Part shown: piece after piece, positions 23,616 through 33,121 of the stretch
Layout of the letters: each line of letters starts with the position of its first letter
Position numbering within the stretch: the stretch's first letter is position 1
Source of the DNA: Scytalidium lignicola
Lineage: Eukaryota; Ascomycota; Leotiomycetes
DNA length: 64,000 nucleotides
Reading direction: 5' to 3'
Assembly: GCA_002812745.2 (NCBI GenBank)
Contig: NCSJ02000123.1
Location: 1-64,000 of the forward strand
Made by a program: the position numbers and the translations under genes
Notes under the pieces: generated by a model
Seen by the model: only the letters and a program-made list of their open reading frames with translations
Told to the model about the DNA's origin: nothing
The model's database searches: none

Positions 23616-25133
23616 ATGGTAGACCCCAATATGCAGACTTCCTTGCTGGGAGTTATCACTTTCTTCTTCAGCATTATGCTGAATATCGTTGGTCTATTCT
23701 CTTGTTCCCTTCTCTGGCAGCCGGTCCTGCTACTAAGCTTATTCAATCTAGTTGCGGCATTCCATATCTCGGAACCCCTGTCCTCAAAAGCGGCCTCTAT
23801 AGGGCTTGGACAAGACTCTGCCTTGCAAATTTTCCTATTTCTTCTCGCCTTCAAGTCACTTAAGATAGCAGTTCATCTCCTATCTTATCTCACCTATAGG
23901 CCACAACCTGCAGAAAAACAACCCAGCTTCTCCCATCGCGATGTAACAGTCATTGTTCCCACAGTTGGGTCCTTTGATGATGAGTTTCAGGAATGCATTC
24001 GCACAATTCTAGCAAACTTGCCTCACCAGATCATCATTAGTACTGTTGGCAAGGAGAAGTTCATTCATGCTAAACAGGTATGCAGACAACTTGACCATTC
24101 AGGAAAGATCATCAAGGTGGTTGCAACAGATACACCGAACAAGCGTGAGCAGACGCTCCATGCTTTAAAACAGGTAACTACACCCATATCATGTACAGCA
24201 GATGATCATGTCTTCTGGCCAACTACCTTCTTGCGAAGTGCATTGGCGCCATTCGAAGATGTATGTGTGGGAATAGTAGGAACAGTGAAGCGGGTAAGAA
24301 GACAAAGAGGTACAAGCACCACTCAAAGCTTTCTAAATTATCTAGGATGCATTTACCTTGAACGACACAATTTCGAATGCACCGCATCCTCAAACCTCGA
24401 CGGTGGAGTCTTCGTCATAAGCGGTCGGACAGCTCTCATCCGTACAGAGATTGTCCAGTCTTTCAGATACCGGAAAGCATATATGTCTGAGACGTGGTTC
24501 TTCGGTCTGCTCGGACCCCTCAAAGTCGACGACGATAACTTTATTACTCGGTGGATGGTTAACCGCGGATGGAAGACAGTATTCCACAATGACACCGATG
24601 CAATGATCGAGACAACTATCGGTACAACAGGTGGATGGTTCAAATTCCAGGGACAGCTGAATAGGTGGGTTAGGACCACGTGGCGGAGCAATTCCACGAG
24701 CCTGTTGAGTGAACGCAGGTGTTGGAGTGCACATCCATGGACAACATACGCCATGTTTATCTCATCGTTTGTTAACATGGCTCTCTTCTATGACTTTGCG
24801 CTATTCATTACGCTCTTCAAGTCCGGATACGGTAGGTACTGGCTTCATCTCACGGCCTATCTCTTTGTCAGCAAAGTTATCAAACCATTTCCACACATCT
24901 TACGAAACCCAAGAGACATCGTCTTCTTGATCCCGGGTATTCTATTCGGATACTACCATAGCGCTGTCAAACTGTGGGCACTTCTCACTGTTTGGAATGT
25001 GCAATGGACCGGCAGACAGGGTGTGAACAATAGTGGGATCTTGACCCCTGAGGTTGATGCAGCTGCACCAGCAGTTTTGCTCTTCTTCCTGATTGCCGGT
25101 GCAGTATCCTACATGGGTATTCCATCCAATTAA
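23616..25133 (+). CDS. Membrane GT2 glycosyltransferase, hyaluronan-synthase/Cps1-like
   Basis: Single exon, 505 aa from the ATG at 23616; the frame is open a little further upstream but without an ATG. Two or three N-terminal membrane segments (LGVITFFFSIMLNIVGLFS, LQIFLFLLAFKSLKIAVHLL) precede a cytoplasmic GT-A domain: VIVPTVGSFDDEF, a nucleotide-sugar and metal-binding TADDHVFWP, GGVFVISGRTALIRTE, the DDDN motif, and QLNRWVRTTWR, the QxxRW motif of processive beta-glycosyltransferases. Four or so C-terminal membrane segments follow. These motifs fit the fungal GT2 group near Cryptococcus Cps1 and the Zymoseptoria and Fusarium GT2 needed for hyphal growth on solid surfaces. The expected role is plasma-membrane synthesis of an extracellular polysaccharide. 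The product cannot be told from sequence. Confidence 0.92.
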   Translation: MVDPNMQTSLLGVITFFFSIMLNIVGLFSCSLLWQPVLLLSLFNLVAAFHISEPLSSKAASIGLGQDSALQIFLFLLAFKSLKIAVHLLSYLTYRPQPAEKQPSFSHRDVTVIVPTVGSFDDEFQECIRTILANLPHQIIISTVGKEKFIHAKQVCRQLDHSGKIIKVVATDTPNKREQTLHALKQVTTPISCTADDHVFWPTTFLRSALAPFEDVCVGIVGTVKRVRRQRGTSTTQSFLNYLGCIYLERHNFECTASSNLDGGVFVISGRTALIRTEIVQSFRYRKAYMSETWFFGLLGPLKVDDDNFITRWMVNRGWKTVFHNDTDAMIETTIGTTGGWFKFQGQLNRWVRTTWRSNSTSLLSERRCWSAHPWTTYAMFISSFVNMALFYDFALFITLFKSGYGRYWLHLTAYLFVSKVIKPFPHILRNPRDIVFLIPGILFGYYHSAVKLWALLTVWNVQWTGRQGVNNSGILTPEVDAAAPAVLLFFLIAGAVSYMGIPSN

Positions 25134-25571
25134 AAAAAAACCCCCGCATGAGTATTCAGATTGGCATTACGGTAGGTGGTGAACTTCCACATACAAAAGA
25201 CATTTCAGAAAAACCTGAAATTTGAAAGCGCTGAATTTCTCAATTGCCATTAGTTAGCAAATTGAACTTAATTTTCCTTAAAAATCATAAATCCAAATCC
25301 ATTTTGCGTGAAATTTTAACTTGTGATGCTCGTTAGTAAATTTAGTGAAACTTAAATTCCAACCCTGTAAACGCCGAGTTTATGCATAGTTATGTAGTTA
25401 TATTACAGTTATATGATCGTATCGTAAAAATGATTAAAATGAAATGTCAGTTAGGTTCGGACATTTCGGTGAGTATGTTGGAAACTTTCTTACGATTTTT
25501 TGTAGATCAATTTCCCATGAAATGGTCAGAACTCCTGCAATGAAGAGGTTCAACATAACCTGTAAGCCCCC
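25134..25571. other. AT-rich spacer
   Basis: 3' flank of the GT2 gene. A short inverted repeat at about 25202-25221 (ATTTCAG, gap, CTGAAAT) could form a weak hairpin just after the stop. Nothing else seen. Confidence 0.5.
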
Positions 25572-26815
25572 TTAAATCTCATATCGGTTGAAACTCTTGT
25601 GATGCAACTCAAAAAGCGTATCAATGAATTTGATCGAAGTACCGAGGGTGTTGGCTGACAAGAACCACCGAGTCCGTTCGTCTGTCAAGAGGTTCGACGC
25701 TTCAGCCTCGTCAACGGCATTTTCCTCTGTTGACCCCCAGGCTTCACAAACATATAAGCACAAGGCATGGCCAGTAGGTTTATCCACATATCGAGGTGAG
25801 AGCAATGTATCAAATCCTTCTCATATCCATCCTTCTTTGTCATCTTTTTATTTCATTGTTAAGAGCCTTTTTAAGTTTTCGATTCTACATTAAACGGCGT
25901 TTTTCTTTATTGTCCAAGATCAATTTTTTTTTNACTTTAACACCGTCAAATCCTTCTGTATTAGTTCATTTTCTCTTTATTTATTTAACCTTCATCTTCA
26001 TCTCAAGGCTGCCACGATGTACACTAGTGATAATCCATTCCTCTTTCCAATCCTTACATCTGTCTCCCAGTGTAACACCCACCTTTGCAAGATCCAAGAT
26101 GCCACGGTAGCCCTGCATTGTTCTGGAGACCCCATTTCTCGAAAACTTTCTTGTCCTTGTCCTAGCCATTCCATGTCATTGTTAACGTCTTCTCGGCCGT
26201 TTGCACCAGCCATAAAACAGAGGACCTGTTACTCTTCCAATAATGTGGTTCGTTCTGCTATGAGTCAAATAATCGTCGTAGGCATGATGAGTCTGGCTAT
26301 TGCTATTGTCCTAAGGGTTGAGTTGAAAGAAGAGCCGGAAGCGTGGAGACAGCATGTAAGAGTCCATATGATTAGACGCTGATTCTCAGAAACGGAGGAT
26401 ATCACCTGTACAGATTCTGAGTCTCACCTTGGTGGCATGTTGCTTTAAGACGTTCGTCGTAAGCGTGAGTTGTGACGATAGAAGGGTGGAACTCTCTCTC
26501 GGCATCTACGTTGTGATATGCTGTTAATATGGCTTCTTTGAGTTTCTTGACCTCTGCGTGAACATAAAGCTGCATATATATGACACACCTTTAATGACTT
26601 CGGCATATTTCCTTGATAATTTATCTAGTCCAATCATGTTGTAGACCTTTAGCAGCACGCGCTCGCTCCAGTGTAAAGGGAACTGGGGCTGGCTCAATCA
26701 CTTGTCCAGTACCACAAGCTCTTTTTTGTCGATCCAAATCCATCGTTCTAGTATCTCGGATTAAAGCACGGCGACGAGCGAGAGTGAAGGACAAACGAAT
26801 TCGAGATAGAGACAA
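25572..26815 (-). CDS. Unresolved spliced gene or gene remnant
   Basis: Several coding-looking blocks lie in order on the minus strand but I could not fix all junctions. Block 1 (about 26815-26630): LARRRALIRDTRTMDLDRQ... to FTLERARAAK. Block 2 (about 26555-26427): EVKKLKEAILTAYHNVDAER, HPSIVTTHAYDERLKATCHQ, ending at a GTGAGA donor. Block 3 (about 26213-26090): MAGANGREDVNNDMEWLGQG, ESFREMGSPEQCRATVASW, ending at GTGGGT. Block 4 (25805-25572): YVDKPTGHALCLYVCEAWG, STEENAVDEAEASNLLTDER, GTSIKFIDTLFELHHKSFNR, stop. Block 1 ends in two overlapping open frames, one of which (LSRKYAEVIK) would also join block 2. The composition looks genuinely coding, but the family is not recognised. An N at 25933 lies in a likely intron. 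A decayed gene is equally possible. Confidence 0.4.
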
Positions 26816-27417
26816 AGTTATAAGTGATGGAAATTAATAGAGACCAAGGTATTAGAGGGCCTCAGTCAATTGTCCCTGCAAGGGCAGAGGATTAGAGAAA
26901 GGCGGCTGCTATATTCGGATGGCTGAGCAGTCAACGTCCTTCAACATAACACTTCGGTTGTTTCTATAACTATTTCTTGCAATCTACTATGATATCTACT
27001 CTGCAATTTCGACCAGCTTCTCTTGAGTCACTATATTTTGGAAACTTAAATCTATTCTCTCTCATACTAGCTTTTCACAGCAGGAACCAAGACATAGGCA
27101 AATGTAGTTTTTGGAAACGATGTATTATTTGAATGTAATAATTCTTGATTAAAAACGCATTTTATTCTTGCGCGAAGTGTTCCTTATCCTCTCAACCGTC
27201 CATAAAGTTTCAATCCTTTTCCCATTTCCCATTTCCCATTTCCCATTTCCCATTTCCCATTTCCCATTACCCATTACCCATTACCCATTACCCATTACCC
27301 ATTAACCTAACATCAGAAGTAACCCATAATTAACTGCAATAAACTTCTTAATCCATAACCAATGACCAACTCCAATTTCCCAAAATTCCAAATCTAAAAT
27401 CCACCATCCAAACAAAT
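26816..27417. other. Spacer containing a heptamer array
   Basis: Region between the unresolved gene and the 3' end of the next minus-strand gene. Its only distinct element is the CCCATTT/CCCATTA array at 27221-27304, annotated separately. Confidence 0.5.
27221..27304. repeat. Two-block heptanucleotide tandem array
   Basis: Twelve perfect 7-bp units in a row: six CCCATTT (27221-27262) then six CCCATTA (27263-27304). The array lies about 110 bp beyond the stop of the unknown minus-strand gene. The clean switch from one variant to the other means each block expanded separately. Confidence 0.95.
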
Positions 27418-28155
27418 CTAACATCCAAACAATTTCCTCTTCGGCCCCCAAAATTTAACATCCGCCAGACGTTGATACGCAATGATATGAGCACAAGGCT
27501 TGAAGTAACCCTCATTCATCAAACGCGTCTTCATATCCAACACATGCATCCCAGATTCCACCACCCTTGAAGCAAGATAAGTCGCCGGCTTCGAGAATAC
27601 CACTCCCTTTTCCAATCCTTCCTCCTTCACATCATCGAAAAGTCTCAGTGCCACAATTTCACTGAAGATAGAATCCCAATACCCCTCCGGAACAAACTCC
27701 GCCCATCGATCATGGAACCAAGCCTCCATATCCACTTCCTCACAAGAAAGAGTTTCCAATTCCAACATCTCTGCTAACATAGTCGCTTTTTTCATGGCCG
27801 CAAGACGGGCGTCGAGTTTCTGTTCTATTTTAACAAGTTGATCCTGTGATTTTGGGCGGCAGACGAAGAGTTGCTTGCAAGAATTGTAAAGGCCGGCATT
27901 TGCGGTGGCGGTCTTGTTGCCTGGCTTGCTCATAATGTATTTACTGGCTTTGTCGAGGACGCGTTTGTAATATGGACTGAAGGTTAAAATTTCATATTCG
28001 GGATCGGCATCGGCGTTGTTATTGATGCGGCGGCGAACGTTTGTTTGTTTGTCGATCTTGGTCAGTAATAGTGATGGTATGTCTCTCTCGGTCAGTGGTG
28101 AGCGTCTTGGTGATGTTGGCTCGACCATCGATGCTGGCTCAAATATGAATGGCAT
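27418..28155 (-). CDS. Uncharacterised protein
   Basis: Open frame of 245 aa from the ATG at 28155 (MPFIFEPASMVEPTSPRRS). The frame runs further upstream to 28257 but that part lacks an ATG and is only a GTT/GAT-like repeat. The N-terminal 60 residues are Ser/Pro/Arg-rich and look disordered. The rest is a compact, mixed helical domain with a CKQLFVCRPK segment, a charged helix (LVKIEQKLDARLAAMKKA) and acidic/aromatic stretches (EEVDMEAWFHDRWAEFVPEG, YWDSIFSEIVALRLFDD). No family recognised, no signal peptide, no membrane segment. It follows the MedA-like gene on the same strand after 1.85 kb. Confidence 0.7.
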   Translation of the reverse strand: MPFIFEPASMVEPTSPRRSPLTERDIPSLLLTKIDKQTNVRRRINNNADADPEYEILTFSPYYKRVLDKASKYIMSKPGNKTATANAGLYNSCKQLFVCRPKSQDQLVKIEQKLDARLAAMKKATMLAEMLELETLSCEEVDMEAWFHDRWAEFVPEGYWDSIFSEIVALRLFDDVKEEGLEKGVVFSKPATYLASRVVESGMHVLDMKTRLMNEGYFKPCAHIIAYQRLADVKFWGPKRKLFGC

Positions 28156-30010
28156 TGTGTCTGTTGATGTTGACTCTTTATGGTATTGTTCGGTGCTTTG
28201 AGTTATGTTGATGTTGATGTTGATGTTGTCGATATTAAGCTTGTTGATGAGATTCACTCGGCTGATGATATAGAGCTTATTGGCGATATTGAGTGTGTAG
28301 ATGATAGTGACGTTGTAGATGATGCTGACACTGAGCTGAGCTTTTTAATTGATGATAATATCGATGATGATAATCTCTCTTATAGCACTTTTGGGGGAAA
28401 AAGAAAGAGAAAGGAAGGAAGAAGAGACTGCGCTCACAGGCCTTATATACCCAAAATGGTGATTCTGGTGATTTGCATCTCAACTGCTTAGTGCCATTAG
28501 CCAACAAGGTAAATTCACAGAGCGGTACAACCTATCAACAACAGACAGTATGTAATAACTCTCCGTGAATAACCTCATTATGACGTCGATCTTGTATAAT
28601 CTCATCGTCCTAACATTTCCCTTCACTGGAGTGTGGGTTTGAGTGTGGACTTGAGTATGTCAGACCATCAGTGATATCAACCATTCGATCAACAGTTACA
28701 TCAACGCGAGTGAGTTACTAGGTACGAGGTGTCTTTCCTTTTCCAACGCCCGTTCATCGCAAATCAGCGCTCAACATAGACTACGTAGTAAGCACTTCAT
28801 AGGAACTAAACTCTCATGTCTGGCTGGTTCTCTGCCTCTTTTTTAGGTTGATCGACTCGAACGCTCCTTCCCTGAGCATCAAGCGAGAATAAACAAACAG
28901 CGCAACTGGCAAGAGCCAACACTCAAGAAATGAAACCAAGTCAAAGCAAAGTAAAAGATTCAAAAAAAGAAAATTGATAGAAATGAGCATCTAAAAGAAG
29001 AGAATCATGTAAAAAGGGAGATCGCAGGTGGAACTAGCCTAGAAAACATAAAAAGTAATACTTACCCACCTCCCTACCAACTCTCTGAAAAGTAAATCCC
29101 TCCTGGTTTNAAAAAGGTCCCGCAAGAGCACAAGATGTACACATGTAGCACCTAATCACCTTGCTCAAGATAATAATAATTCAGCAAGTAAAACATCATT
29201 CATCTCTCTCACAGGACACACAAGACACATGAAACAAACCCTCACCACCCACATAAAAACCAGAGGGCTGAAAGAGAAGNAAAAAAAAGCATAATATTTC
29301 TATCTCCGAAATCAATCTTCTCAAAACCCATTTTGATTTAGCTAGATTTAATTAACCCGTAGGCCACTCTGCAATCAGAAAACCAACCAATCTATAAGCT
29401 ACCAAAGCTAACCAGTAAGCAAACAACTTAAAAAAAAGGCAGGAAAACGCACNAAAAAACACACCGAGCCAGTGAAGTAGAGCAAGAAGGCGGGGGTGGT
29501 TGTAAAATAGGGACGGAAAAAAAAAAGGAGGAAAACGATGTCTAAGAAAAAGCTATCTGCGCCACTCCCTCAAATCAAAAGTCCATCAACAATCCATCCA
29601 AGCCTTTATCCATCCCATTGCTACCCACTATCCGCCATCCGCCATTGAATAATTCATCCATATCATTCGACAGACAGAATACTCCAGCTGAATTTAATTT
29701 TAAAAAAGCCAAGAGTTCGAGTCAAACCACTTCCACCGCCCCCCACCCTCCTAATTCATGAAAATGAGAGCAAACAAATCAGTCCAACAATGTAACTATA
29801 GAAGCTAGGCATAGCTCCCGGATATCATTCAATTTCCNTTTTTTCTTTCTTTTTTGGAGGAAAAAAAAAAGACCAGCAAAATAGCAAACAGTTCCGCACG
29901 CCTGCTCAACGCACTCAAAAAATTCAACAGAGAGCCCGCTAAACAACCACACATGCGACTGACAAAATGACATAGACGACGCCAAATGATAAATCAAATA
30001 GACGGGAGGA
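28156..30010. other. Upstream region of the unknown gene and 3' flank of the MedA-like gene
   Basis: 1.85 kb, rich in A and T runs. A GTTGAT-type simple repeat lies at about 28204-28235, just upstream of the unknown gene's start. Ns at 29110, 29280, 29453 and 29838 each touch a homopolymer. No coding frame of note; both the 3' UTR of the MedA-like gene and the promoter of the unknown gene should be here. Confidence 0.6.
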
Positions 30011-33000
30011 TTATTCCTCGTCGGCACCACCTCTCATCCTCTTCACGCGCTCGTTCCATATCCTCTTTCCAACGCGGGTCTCGAAGTGTGGTGCTGTGCT
30101 GGGGACATCCTTTCCAGTTGCCTCCATCGTGGAGCGGACTTTATTGCGGTAAGAGTCGACTAGTGAGATCTAGTTAGCATGATATCTTGAGAAAGCTATG
30201 CCACACACATAGAGAGGAATTGGTGGGGTGAGGGCCAACGGAGGTTTATGAACGAAGACATAAAAGACTTACGAGCTTTCTGTAGAAACACAGTCTTATC
30301 CGCAAAAACCCTACTCTGATGCCATGTCATCCGATACCCTAAATCATTAAGCCTCGCCTCCTTCCGTCTCTGGAACTTCTTCATTCGGGGCGCAGCGACC
30401 TCAACCTCAGTCCCATCTGGCACAGGAACAGAGACCATAGTCTTAGCTCTCTCCCTAGCTGTCGCTCCTTTTCTACCCCTATCGCCTTCGACACTAAGTA
30501 CGCCGTCATCATCTCCATTGAGATCCTCATCACCGAGATCATTGTCAAAGAAGCGGCTACCGCACGGGGAACTCGGACGACTCTGCATCTCGACTGGGAA
30601 CCAGGTTCGCGGGTACACACTGTTGCTCTTGCGGAAGGAGTCTGGGATCTCTTGGATATCAACGGTATCGAGTGTGACGCGGACGCGTACGCGGTTTCCC
30701 TTGGCCGTGTCGTCAACGAGGATGAACTTGCGGCGCTTAGACTCGGGGATGTCACCAAAGAGCGAGATGTGATCAGCATTAGAGGTCGAGGGAGAGTGAG
30801 AGTGTCGGCGGGAGGTCACAAGACCGGAGTGTTGGAGATGAGAGTTGTTTGGGTGAATTGAAGGTGGCATCGAGGCGCTGTTAGTGGACGGATGAGGAGG
30901 GTAGTTGGCAGTTCCATAGCCTTGAAAGACGTGGCTCTGTCTGATATCATTGACGCCGCTGCTTGGTGGGCCATTTCGTGTCAGAGACGGAGAGTGCTGT
31001 TGCTGCTGCTGCTGCTGTTGTTGTTGTTGCTGCTGGTGCTGCTGTTGCTGAAGATATTGATCGTCACCTACAAGATTGAGACTCAGATTAGCCTCGTACA
31101 ACGTGTTTTAAAAAAAATATGTGTGTATATATATATAATATAATCCAGCGGAGCAAACATGAACCATAATACAAGAGTGAGTATAAGAAATACGTAGGAC
31201 ATGACATGATTCTTGTGATTTTTTCNTTTTTTCTTTCTCTGCCAGGGAGCGGTGGGTAGGACTTCGGAGATGACAAAAACGCTTTCGTTGCTTTGGTTGC
31301 TGAAGAGTTGCTGATGACGGGTTTGACCATCAAGCCCCCAGGAAGAGAGAGATGTAATNAAAAAAAGAGCCGTGCTGCAAATGATGATGTATTATACAGG
31401 TAGAATGATTTGACGTGATCCCCGCCCAGTAAAATCCGCGCGCGCGACATGAAAAATGATTCCAGTAGTCCGTCCCATAAAAAAGATAATTTCCTACCCG
31501 CCGCTCCCTTCCAGATTTACATTTTGCATGATTGAAGAAGAAAAAAGGACCAACGAAACAATGGGAAACGAAAAAGTAAAAACAGAGGTATCATAGCAAC
31601 ATTTTGCACACATCACATCTGGTGAAACATACCAACATCGTCTCCTCCTTGCGGTTGTCCATCATGGTGCGCATGGTGATGGTGAAGCGGTGTTCCACCC
31701 ATTCCAGCGAGACTGGGCTTGCCCATGTTGGGTTGTGGTGCGGCTGGAGCAGGCATGACACCTGACGGCGGCATCCCTGTCGGTCCGGGTGGACCCGCCA
31801 TGTGAGGGTTCTGAGCCTGGTGTGCCTGAACGGCAGCCTTGCGGTTGTTGATCTTCGCCATCCTCCTCACACGTCGACTACGTAGTCTGGGGTCTTGGTT
31901 GCTGTTTCTCCAGCTGTCTACTGCTCTCTGGATCAAACCTCTCTTGCCGCGCAGACATGGATTCAGCTCTGCGAGAGCCCATCCTACAGTGTTGCACTCG
32001 GTCTCATAAACCAAACGATTTCCTCGGTACTGGTCCTTGCTGCAGCAAGCTCGGGGATAGACACAGTTCTCGGTCTTGAATTCCGGGCTCAGGTTGTCCA
32101 CATTCACCGACTCCACGTCGCATCGGATCGTGTATTCCATCTTGACGCGATCGCGTGAATACTCAAAGGCAATCCATTGAACGCCATTGTTATCTTGTCG
32201 CACCACCAGCGGGGTCGTCGCGGGGATTGGGCCTGGGGCCGCGTTAGGGTTCACGCCGTTACCACCGGGAACGTTGTTCTGGTTCATCTGCGGCCCGTTT
32301 GCCTGGTGTTGTGGCGGGCCCAGAGGTACCGTGGGGCGCGAAATCTGGGGCACGTGAGGTTCCATCTTGGGGCGCGGGCTGCCCGTCATGCCTGGTTGCT
32401 GATGCTGCTGGCTTGGGTGCTGTTGCATTGGGTGCTGATTGGGCGCGTGTGACATAAGCAGGTTGGGTTGCGAAGTCATGGATTGATGGTGCTGTTGTGG
32501 GTGCGCGTATGGTGATGGCCCGCCTTGAGGAGGCATGGGTGGATACTGCTGCGGTGGCGGATAGTACATCTGTGGGTTCTGCTGAAGCTGAGAAGTTGGC
32601 GCTCCATACATGCGGTGTTGGTCATGTTGTGAAGGCGATGCCACGGAAGCAGGAGAGTTCGACTGAGGAGTATGATAGGAGATNGGGGGGGTATGGTCGC
32701 GTCATCTGCGCGGCCGCCATTGTGTCTGGAATTTCGGAGGCTGTAAAAGAAAGCCACCACGTTAGCTAAATGCGACATCAAAAACGCGTCTCCTTTCTCT
32801 CCCAGATAATGCGGGTTTCCACTTGCCTGCAGACGTATATGTTCCTGATGCGCTTGGAGTGCTATACGGACTCGGGTGCGCGTTGTAGTAGGGAATGTCC
32901 TGTGGATGCTGACCAGTTGGAGCCTGCGCGCTCTGAGGATACTGTTGAGGAAGGCCGTGTGCTTGTGGTTGATACGCGTTCGAATGTTGCTGCTGTTGCT

Positions 33001-33121
33001 GCTGTGGCGGCGGCGGAGCTTGTGGATGGTGTTGCTGGTGCACGATGCTCGAGGGGCGCGGGTGTTGCTGGAGATGTTGAGCGGGAGGACCCTGTTGCGC
33101 GTGGTGAGGATGATGCTGCAT
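30011..33121 (-). CDS. MedA/Acon-3/Ren1/Acr1-type developmental regulator (DUF8032-like), Gln-rich
   Basis: Four exons on the minus strand: 33121-32827, 32740-31633, 31067-30273 and 30159-30011. With the N at 32684 skipped they total 2,346 nt and 781 aa in frame. Exon 1 (MQHHPHHAQQGPPAQ) is Gln/His/Pro-rich. Intron 1 has a GC donor (CAG|GCAAGT); intron 2 is 565 nt. Around residues 275-395 lies a highly conserved-looking block (VQWIAFEYSRDRVKMEYTIR, ENCVYPRACCSKDQYRGN, GWALAELNPCLRGKRGLIQR, RLRSRRVRRMAKINNRK). After a poly-Gln tract (nt 30984-31056) comes a second block near residues 576-645 with a basic KRRKF and SNSVYPRTWFPVEM. The basic C-terminus ends KRIWNERVKRMRGGADEE. These features match the Medusa family that controls conidiophore development, adhesion and pathogenicity in several ascomycetes. 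Nuclear location is inferred. Assignment from memory of the family, not a search. Confidence 0.85.
30984..31056 (-). repeat. CAG/CAA repeat encoding poly-Gln in the MedA-like gene
   Basis: Imperfect CAG/CAA trinucleotide repeat at the start of exon 3, giving a run of about 20 Gln interrupted by one His. Such tracts are length-variable; this one separates the two conserved blocks of the protein. Confidence 0.9.

Noticed and set aside
27221..27304. Heptamer array as an internal telomere repeat
   Set aside because: CCCATTA differs from the fungal CCCTAA telomere unit in length and sequence, half the array is CCCATTT, and genes lie on both sides.
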